From positions 1 through 38,523 of the forward strand of contig DASXYT010000279.1 of the NCBI GenBank assembly GCA_036502345.1: a stretch of DNA of 38,523 nt. Direction: 5' to 3'. Source of the DNA: DATEPR01 sp036502345. GTDB taxonomy: Bacteria; Actinomycetota; Actinomycetes; Mycobacteriales; Pseudonocardiaceae. The translations under genes were made by a program, and so were the position numbers. Shown here in pieces: positions 8,819 to 15,155 of the stretch; the first letter of the stretch is position 1; each line of letters opens with the position of its first letter. The notes under the pieces are model-generated. The model made no database searches. It was not told where the DNA came from and saw nothing but the letters and a program-made list of their open reading frames with translations.

Positions 8819-9460
8819 ATGACCACGGGGCACGGTGCGGAGGCCATGGCGACGAGCCGGCAGAAACGGGTCGGTGACGCCCTGCGCCAGGACACCCGCA
8901 ACCGTCTCCTCGGAGCCGCGCAACAGGAATTCCCGGCACACGGCTACGCCGCAACGACCGTCGCCAGGCTGGCAGCGGCTGCCGGCGTCTCGGTCCAGAC
9001 GCTGTATCTGGCCTGGGGAAGCAAACGGGCCCTGCTGCGCGGGTACATGGAACACGCCCTCGCCGGCGGCCCAGGCTCACCCGAGGACGCGATCCGACGA
9101 TTCACCGAGCTGGCACCCCCCGAACGGCTCGCCGAGCTCGCGACCCTCGTCGCCGAAACAGCGGAACGAGCCGCCACAGGCTGGCGGCTCTACCGGGACG
9201 CTGCCGCTGTCGACCCGGAAATCGCGGCCGACTGGACCGAACTCCACATGCTGCGCCACCGACTCATCACCCGCATCATCGCCGACATCCCCGCCAGTGC
9301 ACTCGCCCCGCGCCTTACGAACAGCACAGCCGCCGACACGGCCTGGACCATCGCCAGCCCCGAAAGCCACGAGCTGCTCGTGCACCGCCTCGGCTACCGA
9401 CTCGACCAGTTCCGCGACTGGATGACACAAACCCTGATCGCCGCGATCCTCGCGAACTGA
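8819..9460 (+). CDS. TetR/AcrR family transcriptional regulator
   Basis: A 213-residue repressor type. The N-terminal helix-turn-helix reads RNRLLGAAQQEFPAHGYAATTVARLAAAAGVSVQTLYLAWGSKRALL, the TetR DNA-binding signature. The rest is the variable ligand-binding and dimer domain, ending in a short helix (LDQFRDWMTQTLIAAIL). I start at the ATG at 8819; an in-frame ATG at 8846 (MATSRQKR) is possible but its GGAGG is only 2 bases away. Divergent from the CocE-type hydrolase gene, it most likely represses that gene and itself through the palindromes between them. Ligand unknown. Confidence 0.9.
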   Translation: MTTGHGAEAMATSRQKRVGDALRQDTRNRLLGAAQQEFPAHGYAATTVARLAAAAGVSVQTLYLAWGSKRALLRGYMEHALAGGPGSPEDAIRRFTELAPPERLAELATLVAETAERAATGWRLYRDAAAVDPEIAADWTELHMLRHRLITRIIADIPASALAPRLTNSTAADTAWTIASPESHELLVHRLGYRLDQFRDWMTQTLIAAILAN

Positions 9461-9525
9461 TCCATCCGCACCTGGCCGCCCACCGACACGACGCGACAAC
9501 CGTCCCCGTGCCGGGCATCGCTCCG

Positions 9526-9648
9526 GCCAGCCATTCTGGTCGAGTGCGAGACATCGCGGTAATGTCCGCTCTGAGCTGGAGGCCTGGCGACCGGATCGCC
9601 ATAGACCCGGCAATGGATGCGGCTCTGATGCGACGCAGCGGCATCGGC
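9526..9648 (+). pseudogene. Possible AbrB/SpoVT-type scrap
   Basis: A short frame reads SGRVRDIAVMSALSWRPGDR followed by IAIDPAMDAALMRRS. It resembles one repeat of actinobacterial AbrB-like proteins, which show GRV...ALGWRPGDRL...VRRS. There is no start, ribosome site or second repeat, so at best it is a fossil. Similarity is judged by eye and is weak. Confidence 0.3.
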
Positions 9649-9732
9649 GGCGGCATGGCGTGGATGACGTCATCGGAATGGCCCCACTACCGCCGATCCG
9701 GAGACCAGGGCCGGCGGCGAGCAGGTCACTGC

Positions 9733-10010
9733 TCATCGATTCCGAGAACCTGGTCCTCGGCGCGTCGCGAGCCTGCCGGCCACCAGTTCCGGCACGTCCG
9801 GCAGCGTCAGCGGGGCCGCCGGGCTGCCCGCGAGGATCCCGGCCGACGCGACAAGCCGAGCGGATCCATCCGGCTCGCACAGATACACCAGCGCGAACGG
9901 GACGTCAGAGCGGTCGGTCCCGAGCACGGCGACCGCCGCGGCGCACAGGTCCTCAACGCTGCCGACCGTCGTCGTCGACACCTCCGACAACGCCCTCAGC
10001 GTGGCCAGCC
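9733..10010 (-). pseudogene. GAF-domain sensor kinase/phosphatase fragment
   Basis: The leftward frame reads RLATLRALSEVSTTTVGSVE, then DLCAAAVAVLGTDRSDVPFA and LVYLCEPDGSARLVASAG. This is the start of a GAF domain as found after PAS domains in large actinobacterial histidine kinases and SpoIIE-type phosphatases. The frame ends after about 85 residues, with no kinase or phosphatase module, and its upstream end coincides with the left end of the IS at 10009. It is a remnant, cut at one side by the IS or an associated deletion. Confidence 0.55.
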
Positions 10011-10843
10011 TGTACCGTGCCAGAACTCGCGACTTGGTCTGTGAGCTGCGGTTTTGTGATCGGTTCAGGCTGCTCGGCGGTATTCGTTGATCACGCCGCC
10101 CGGGACGCGATGGCGGCGGATCGGTTCGTCGAGTGAGATGACGGCGGCGGGATCGTGGTTGGGTGGGCGGTGCTCACGACCCTGGTGCGGCCGGTGATCA
10201 TTAAAATGTCGGGCGAACTCGTCGAGCACGATCACGGCGTGTCGTTCGTTGTAGATCAGCATCCGATCGGTGCACTCCGATCGGACACTGCGCACGAACC
10301 GCTCCGCGTAACAGTTCGCTCGCGGTGTCCGGGGTGGGGTCTTCACGGCGTCGATGCCCTCGGAGGCGAATACCGCGTCGAACGATGCGGCGAACTTCGT
10401 ATCCCGGTCGCGGATAAGGAACCGGAATCGGGAGATTCCCTCGCCGAGGTTCATCAGTAGGTTGCGGGCGGCCTGCGTAGTCCAGGCCGCAGTCGGATGC
10501 GCGGTCACACCCAGGATGTGGACTCGCCGGGTGCGGACCTCCATCACGAACAGAACATCGAGCCGGCGCAGGCCGACAGTGTCCAGATGGAAGAAATCCG
10601 TGGCCAGCAGGGCCGCCGCTTGGGCGCGTAGGAAGGTGCGCCAACCGGTGTCCGTTCGCCGAGGCGCGGGACCGATACGGCCGGCGGCCAGGATACGGCG
10701 GATTGTGCCTGCACCGACGCGGTGCCCGAGCCGGACCAGCTCACCCTGGACGCGGCGATGCCCCCAACGCGGATTCTCCCGGGCAAGGCGGACGACCAAC
10801 TCGCGCAGCAGCGAACCGAGGTCGAGTTGTGGCACGGTACAGG
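10009..10843. mobile_element. Small insertion sequence (about 835 bp) with 21-bp terminal inverted repeats
   Basis: The left end CCTGTACCGTGCCAGAACTCG (10009-10029) matches the complement of the right end (10823-10843) at 20 of 21 positions. Trimmed to TGT...ACA ends, as usual for IS3/IS481-type elements, it spans 10011-10841. One DDE transposase gene fills it. No target duplication is seen in the flanks, so one flank may have been deleted after insertion. The element is shorter than typical for its transposase family because the N-terminal third of the protein is absent. Confidence 0.6.
10065..10835 (-). CDS. Integrase-core (rve) transposase, N-terminally truncated
   Basis: DDE transposase with an integrase catalytic core. 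Visible are the pre-core helix region (LLRELVVRLARENPRWGHRRVQGELVRLG), the first Asp in LLATDFFHLD, the second in FLIRDRDTKFAASFD and the Glu in NCYAERFVRSVRSE, followed by HFNDHRPHQ. The catalytic triad is therefore complete. Relatives usually carry about 80-100 more N-terminal residues with a helix-turn-helix DNA-binding domain, lacking here. The GTG at 10835 lies inside the right terminal repeat; the frame also extends to 10928 through non-homologous sequence. Likely unable to move by itself. Confidence 0.8.
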   Translation of the reverse strand: MPQLDLGSLLRELVVRLARENPRWGHRRVQGELVRLGHRVGAGTIRRILAAGRIGPAPRRTDTGWRTFLRAQAAALLATDFFHLDTVGLRRLDVLFVMEVRTRRVHILGVTAHPTAAWTTQAARNLLMNLGEGISRFRFLIRDRDTKFAASFDAVFASEGIDAVKTPPRTPRANCYAERFVRSVRSECTDRMLIYNERHAVIVLDEFARHFNDHRPHQGREHRPPNHDPAAVISLDEPIRRHRVPGGVINEYRRAA

Positions 10844-10917
10844 GTCCGACTTGTCTGGGCGCCACGCATCGGGGCAACCACCTGCCCATCGCCGGGGACA
10901 TCATCAGGATTATTGAT

Positions 10918-10946
10918 AATCTAGTCAATCTACCTGACTAGGTCAA
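10918..10946 (-). promoter_or_regulatory. Promoter overlapping a MarR-type operator, facing the IS
   Basis: Reading leftward, TTGACC (10946-10941), a 17-base spacer and TAGATT (10923-10918) form a good promoter. Its spacer contains the palindrome TAGTCA-N7-TGACTA (10922-10940), nearly identical (17 of 19 bases) to a site in the marR/SDR promoter at 11592-11610. Downstream is ATGATGTCCCCGGCG (from 10905), a start that runs 20 or so codons before the IS end. So the IS appears to have displaced or interrupted a gene under this promoter. Confidence 0.55.
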
Positions 10947-11015
10947 GGCGAAGGTGGTTGGCACCGGTGACTCGGGGTGGCAGGGAACAGGGCGGACGGC
11001 TGGACGCGGCCGGGT

Positions 11016-11459
11016 TTACCGCGCGTAGGGGTCGGTGATCTCGCGGAGTTGGCCCAGGATCTGCCGCAACAACGCGAAGTTGCGAGTGCCCAGGTACGAC
11101 TTCCACTCCGAGAGGATCTCGTCGGCCGTCGCTGTGGCCACGGCGAGCGCCCGCTGGCCACGTTCCTCGATCACGATCATTCTGGCGCGGCCGTCCGCGG
11201 GGTCGGGAGCCCTGCGGACGTAGCCGAGGCGTTCCAGTTGGTCGACCAGCACGCCTGTGCTCTGCTTGGTCATCTGGGCCTGGTCGGCCAGGTCGGTGAG
11301 GCGGGAACCGTTCGGAGCGACGCGTTGGAACACCCGGCACTGGGCGAGGGTCCAGTCGTCGAACCCCGCGTCCTGTACGGCTCGGAAGATCCGGTCCTCC
11401 ATGTACCGGTACGGGATGAACAACAACACCCCCAGGTCAGCTAGCTGTTCGTCGTCCAT
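11016..11459 (-). CDS. MarR family transcriptional regulator
   Basis: A 147-residue winged-helix regulator. The core reads WTLAQCRVFQRVAPNGSRLT, DLADQAQMTKQSTGVLVDQL and ERLGYVRRAPDPADGRARM, with the MarR wing RAPDPADGRA and a C-terminal dimer helix (FALLRQILGQLREIT). I start at the ATG at 11459 because GAGGA lies just upstream; in-frame starts at 11483 and 11510 are possible. It is divergent from an SDR/reductase/hemerythrin operon, a usual layout for MarR repressors of electrophile or drug stress genes. No cysteine lies near the N terminus, so it is not an obvious OhrR/MhqR-type thiol sensor. Confidence 0.88.
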   Translation of the reverse strand: MDDEQLADLGVLLFIPYRYMEDRIFRAVQDAGFDDWTLAQCRVFQRVAPNGSRLTDLADQAQMTKQSTGVLVDQLERLGYVRRAPDPADGRARMIVIEERGQRALAVATATADEILSEWKSYLGTRNFALLRQILGQLREITDPYAR

Positions 11460-11562
11460 GCCGTCCTCGGCCCTCGGCTCCATCGCCCGCTGATTCCACG
11501 AAGTCCACACCCTACGTCACCGCCGTCCGGCCGGATCGCCGTCCACGTCACATCCGTTGCGC

Positions 11563-11610
11563 TTGGCATTGGGCCGGCCACACGGCTACAGTAGTAAATG
11601 TACCTGACTA
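11563..11610 (+). promoter_or_regulatory. SDR operon promoter with MarR-type operator
   Basis: TTGGCA (11563-11568), an 18-base spacer and TACAGT (11587-11592) form a promoter for the rightward operon. The operator copy TAGTAAATGTACCTGACTA (11592-11610) begins at the -10 and covers the expected start site near 11599, a classic repression position. A further half-site-like TCTGAC follows at 11624-11629. On the other strand TTTACT and TACTAC 17 bases apart could serve marR. Confidence 0.5.
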
Positions 11611-11664
11611 ATAAGTAAAGATATCTGACCGATTGGCAACGGCGGAGAGAGCACGGGATAGCCC

Positions 11665-12441
11665 ATGACATCGACATCAAGCCTGGCGGGCAAGCGGGTC
11701 CTGGTCACCGGCGGCAACAGCGGGATCGGCGCCGCGATCGCGCGGCGGCTCGCCGCCCAGGGAGCCACGGTCGCGGTCAACTACCGGTCCGACAAGGCCG
11801 CCGCCGACGCACTCGTCGGCGAACTCAACGACAACGGGTGCACGGCGGCCGCGTTCCAGGCCGACCTCACCGCGGCCGCGCAGGCCCACAAGCTGGTCGG
11901 CGCGGTGGTGGCCGAGTTCGGCGGCCTGGATCTGTTGGTCAGCAACGCCGGGGTCGAACACTTCGGAGCGCTGGAAACCATCACCGAGGCCGACTTCGAC
12001 CGCATCTTCCAGACCAATGTGGCCGGACAGCTGTTCGTCACCCAGGCGGCGGTCGCCGCGATGACCGACGGCGGGCGGATCGTGCTCAGCGCCTCGGTCA
12101 GTGTGCGCCTGTCGGTCTATCACCACGCCCTGTACGCGGCGAGCAAGGCCGCCATCCCGGCCATGGTGCGCAACCTGGCTCCCGAGCTGGCCGACCGGAA
12201 CATCGCCATCAACGCGATCTCCCCCGGCGCCACCGCCACCCCCATGGCGATGCGCTACGGCGCCGACTACACCCACCCCGCACTGGCCGACGTGCCATTC
12301 GAAGCGCTCCTGCGCTCGATGAGCGCACTCGGCCGGTTCGCCCAGCCCGACGACATCGCCGCCGTGGTCGCGTTCCTGCTCTCCCCGGAGGCGGCGCACA
12401 TCACCGGCACCACCATCGAGGCCGACGGCGGCTGGAACTGA
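11665..12441 (+). CDS. SDR family NAD(P)-dependent oxidoreductase
   Basis: Classical short-chain dehydrogenase/reductase, 258 residues. The cofactor motif TGGNSGIG (residues 15-22), the NAG motif (94-96), a serine in LSASVS (Ser142/144) and YAASK (Tyr157, Lys161) give a complete catalytic set. The C terminus has the usual ISPGATATPM and ITGTTIEADGGW. The basic/Asn environment after strand 2 (NYRSDKAA) suggests NADPH. First gene of a rightward set with an NmrA/QorB-like reductase 65 bases on, then hemerythrin and nitroreductase genes, divergent from marR. A detoxifying reductase of carbonyl or quinone compounds is inferred. Confidence 0.92.
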   Translation: MTSTSSLAGKRVLVTGGNSGIGAAIARRLAAQGATVAVNYRSDKAAADALVGELNDNGCTAAAFQADLTAAAQAHKLVGAVVAEFGGLDLLVSNAGVEHFGALETITEADFDRIFQTNVAGQLFVTQAAVAAMTDGGRIVLSASVSVRLSVYHHALYAASKAAIPAMVRNLAPELADRNIAINAISPGATATPMAMRYGADYTHPALADVPFEALLRSMSALGRFAQPDDIAAVVAFLLSPEAAHITGTTIEADGGWN

Positions 12442-12506
12442 CCCTGCCGTCCGGCCGATCTTCACCGCAACTCAGTTACGTCGCAACCACATCGAAGGGA
12501 ACCATC

Positions 12507-13382
12507 ATGTCCACAGTCATCACCGGAGCATCGGGTCACCTCGGCCGGCTCGTCGTCGAGCAGCTCCTCGCCATCGGAACGCCGCCCGAGCAGATCGTGG
12601 CCACCGGCCGCGACGCCGACAAGCTCGCCGACCTCGCACAGCGCGGAGTCACGGTGCGGCGCGCCGACTTCGCCGACCCGACCACCCTCGACGACGCATT
12701 CGCGGGCGCCGAAGCGATGGTGCTGATCTCGACGACGACAGTCGGGGAGCGGTTCGAGAACGCGCGCAACGCGATCGACGCGGCGGCCAGGGCGGGTGTG
12801 ACCCGGATCGTCTACACCAGCCTCGTCAACGCCTCGACCGCGCGGATGACCCTCGCCGACGAACACCGCCGCACCGAAGACCATCTGCGGGCCAGCGGTT
12901 CGGCGTTCGTCATCCTGCGCAACGGGTGGTACCTGGAGAACTACACCGACCAGCTTCCGATGATCACCCGGTACCACGCATTGTTGGGCAGCGCGCAGGA
13001 CGGTCGCGTCAGCGCGGCCAGCCGACGCGATCTCGCGGCTGCCGCCGTCGCGGTGCTGACGCAGGACGAGCACCTCGGCGCGACCTACGAGCTGGGCGGA
13101 GCACCGTTCACCCTGACCGAACTCGCGGCCACGATCAGCGAAGTCCTCGGTACTCATATCGCCTACCAGGACATGTCGGTCGCCGACTACAGCGCCACTT
13201 TGACCGCTGCCGGGCTGCCCGCGGAGATGGCTGCCGCCGTCGCCGATGCCGATGCCGGTCTGGCCCGCGGAGAGTTGTTCATCGCGAGCAACGACCTGGA
13301 GAAGCTCATCGGCCGGCCGGCGACCACCGCGCACGAAGCCATCCAGAACGCAGCCGCCGCAAGCAACGAGGAGTCACGGTGA
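12507..13382 (+). CDS. NmrA/QorB-like NAD(P)H-binding reductase
   Basis: A 291-residue atypical SDR. It starts with the dinucleotide loop ITGASGHLG and continues with VTRIVYTSLVNAS, the substituted active-site region, and FVILRNGWYLENY, typical of NAD(P)H:quinone oxidoreductase type 2 (QorB/YtfG) and NmrA relatives. The start ATG has AAGGGA 7 bases upstream. The stop overlaps the hemerythrin start (GTGA), so the two are translationally coupled. Quinone reduction fits the regulon, but substrate specificity cannot be read from the sequence. Confidence 0.85.
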   Translation: MSTVITGASGHLGRLVVEQLLAIGTPPEQIVATGRDADKLADLAQRGVTVRRADFADPTTLDDAFAGAEAMVLISTTTVGERFENARNAIDAAARAGVTRIVYTSLVNASTARMTLADEHRRTEDHLRASGSAFVILRNGWYLENYTDQLPMITRYHALLGSAQDGRVSAASRRDLAAAAVAVLTQDEHLGATYELGGAPFTLTELAATISEVLGTHIAYQDMSVADYSATLTAAGLPAEMAAAVADADAGLARGELFIASNDLEKLIGRPATTAHEAIQNAAAASNEESR

Positions 13383-14029
13383 GCACCTCAGGACCCGGCG
13401 TCGATACCCACGAGATGGTGCTGATGCACCGCGTCATCCGACGCGAGTTCGGTCAGCTTCCCCGGCTGTTTCGCTCCGCGGCCGGTGACCGTGCGCGATC
13501 CAAGGTCGTCGGCGTGCACGCCCGGGAGATGCTGGACTTCCTCCACACCCACCACACCGGCGAGGACGAGCTGCTTTTTCCCTTGCTGCGCGCGCGAGCT
13601 GCGCTCGACCCGGAGCTGATGGACCGGATGGACGCGCAGCACGCGCAGGTCGACGACGCCGTCGTGACCCTCGGCAAGGAGCTGCCGGCGTGGACAGCCA
13701 CCGCGGACGCCGCCGCTGGCGAGCGGATGGCCGCCCTGATCGACGCCACGATGCCGACCCTGATCGATCACCTGGCTGAGGAGGAGCAGAAACTGCTCCC
13801 GATCGTCTCGGTCACGCTGACGCAACGGGAGTGGGACGCGCTGGGCAAGCACGGCATGAGCGCGATTCCGCTCACCCGGCGGCTGGTCATCCTCGGCCAC
13901 ATCACCGAGGACACCGATGATGCGGAACGGCAGCGGTTCTTGCAGGTCATACCAGCCCCGGCCCGGGTGGCCTACAAACTGATCGGTCACCGCCAGTTCA
14001 CCCGCGAAACCACCGCGATCCGCGGCTGA
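13379..14029 (+). CDS. Hemerythrin domain-containing protein
   Basis: A 216-residue four-helix-bundle protein that should bind a di-iron centre and O2 or reactive nitrogen/oxygen species. The iron ligands sit in the usual order: His in LMHRVIRREF, HTHHTGEDELLFP (His and Glu), QHAQVDD and IDHLAEEEQKLLP. The C-terminal part (GKHGMSAIPLTRRLVILGHI) is as in actinobacterial hemerythrin proteins. The GTG start overlaps the preceding stop by 4 bases. Its place next to reductases suggests a redox-stress function. Confidence 0.88.
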   Translation: MSTSGPGVDTHEMVLMHRVIRREFGQLPRLFRSAAGDRARSKVVGVHAREMLDFLHTHHTGEDELLFPLLRARAALDPELMDRMDAQHAQVDDAVVTLGKELPAWTATADAAAGERMAALIDATMPTLIDHLAEEEQKLLPIVSVTLTQREWDALGKHGMSAIPLTRRLVILGHITEDTDDAERQRFLQVIPAPARVAYKLIGHRQFTRETTAIRG

Positions 14030-14146
14030 CCCAGCTCACGACCCGACACCATCGCTTCGGAGGAGGCATGATGAGCTTCAATACAAGCGCGGGCACGCGC
14101 GGCGGCAAGGTTCCCGCGACGGCTACGCCGTAAGGGCGGCAGTTTC

Positions 14147-14491
14147 ATGGGCTTCAGAGCGGTGGTGCTGACGACCACCGGCGCCAAGACCGGTGCCGAG
14201 CGCACAACGCCGGTCGGCTACTTCCCCGATGAGGATGGAAGTTGGCTGATCGTGGCGTCCGCGAATGGCGCGGCGGGCAATCCGGGCTGGTACTACAACA
14301 TCGGCGCGCACCCGGACAAGGTCCGCGCGGAGGTCGATGGCCGCACGGTCGCCGTCGCGCCCCAGCAGTTGCGCGGGCCCGAGCGCGAGGCGGCGTGGGA
14401 GAGGATCCTCGCAGCAGCACCCCGGTTCGCCCAGTACCAGGAGAAAACCGCTCGCGAACTGCCGATCATCCGCCTGACGCCGCAGTGCTGA
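14147..14491 (+). CDS. Deazaflavin (F420)-dependent nitroreductase family protein, 5' end broken
   Basis: Ddn/DUF385-type protein, which uses F420 or related cofactors to reduce quinones and nitro compounds. The core is complete: GFRAVVLTTTGAKTGAER, PVGYF, WLIVASANGAAGNPGWYYNI, HPDKVRAEVDG, APRFAQYQEKT, ELPIIRL. The expected N terminus lies upstream in a different frame: ATG at 14068/14071 with a strong GGAGGAGG gives MSFNTSAGTRGGKVP before a stop at 14131. The core frame reads back as RRLRRKGGSFMGF. So a small frameshift near 14109-14117 separates the two. The ATG at 14147 lacks a good ribosome site. The protein may be truncated or the sequence may carry an indel. Confidence 0.75.
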   Translation: MGFRAVVLTTTGAKTGAERTTPVGYFPDEDGSWLIVASANGAAGNPGWYYNIGAHPDKVRAEVDGRTVAVAPQQLRGPEREAAWERILAAAPRFAQYQEKTARELPIIRLTPQC

Positions 14492-14527
14492 CCTCACGCG
14501 CAATCTGTCCCCGTGTGATCGAGTCGT

Positions 14528-14638
14528 TCAATGATCCGCCCTTGCGCTGTAGATCGCCTGGCGGTGCTCATCGGTGAGAAGCGTCGTGGCATCGAGGTGA
14601 TACGTGCCCCGCCAACCGGATTCGCCGCGGCCATCCAC
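14528..14638 (-). pseudogene. Short gene fossil downstream of the immunity gene
   Basis: A 36-codon leftward frame reads ESGWRGTYHLDATTLLTDEH followed by RQAIYSARADH, which has a convincing protein-like pattern but no ribosome site and no upstream extension. Another frame just upstream (14640-14748) reads KDCQLAEEWDEWLARGDRV. Together they may be a frameshifted leftover gene, possibly an old immunity or toxin fragment. I recognise no family. Confidence 0.3.
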
Positions 14639-14705
14639 GTCTTCGGTTGATCGGTGATGGACGCGACTCGGTCACCACGGGCCAGCCATTCGTCCCACTC
14701 TTCAG

Positions 14706-15128
14706 CTAATTGGCAATCCTTCGGTATGCCACGGTCAGCCCAACGCATACGACATCGTAGGTGCCGTGATCATCAAATGAGACCCGGTAGTGGTGCAGGT
14801 CGCCTAGCCGAGTGACTGGCATAGCCGTCCGTTCAAGTGATCGACTCGACTTGAACAGGTCAATCACCTCAGAGTTCTCGACCTCGATCAGCGCGAACTC
14901 GTAGTCACTTTCGTTCGGTAGCGGAAGCCCAATTTCGGAGTCGTAGAAGTGAAAATCAAGCACACGAGAGAAACTGATCGACGTCAGCCAGTTCTCCTCC
15001 GTGTCGTCGATAGCCGAGGAGTCGAACTCCATGACCAGGGCTCGATGCCCGTCGTTGGACACAAAGGTAACGGTCGGCCCGTCGTCAAATATCGTCGAGA
15101 GATGCTCGCCGTTAACCATGTGGTACAT
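14706..15128 (-). CDS. Putative immunity protein for the RHS toxin
   Basis: A 140-residue protein with no family I can name. It is strongly acidic (25 Asp/Glu against 9 Lys/Arg by hand count), rich in predicted beta strands, with no signal peptide or membrane segment; the C-terminal half has HHYRVSFDDHGTYDVVCVGL. It starts 27 bases after the RHS toxin stop on the same strand, with GCGGAG upstream of the ATG. Small acidic cytoplasmic proteins in this position are, as a rule, immunity proteins that neutralise the toxin tip. Like the toxin tip it has lower G+C than the window. Function is inferred from position and composition. Confidence 0.72.
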   Translation of the reverse strand: MYHMVNGEHLSTIFDDGPTVTFVSNDGHRALVMEFDSSAIDDTEENWLTSISFSRVLDFHFYDSEIGLPLPNESDYEFALIEVENSEVIDLFKSSRSLERTAMPVTRLGDLHHYRVSFDDHGTYDVVCVGLTVAYRRIAN

Positions 15129-15155
15129 CGAGGTCGCTCCGCTTTAATCTGTTGT

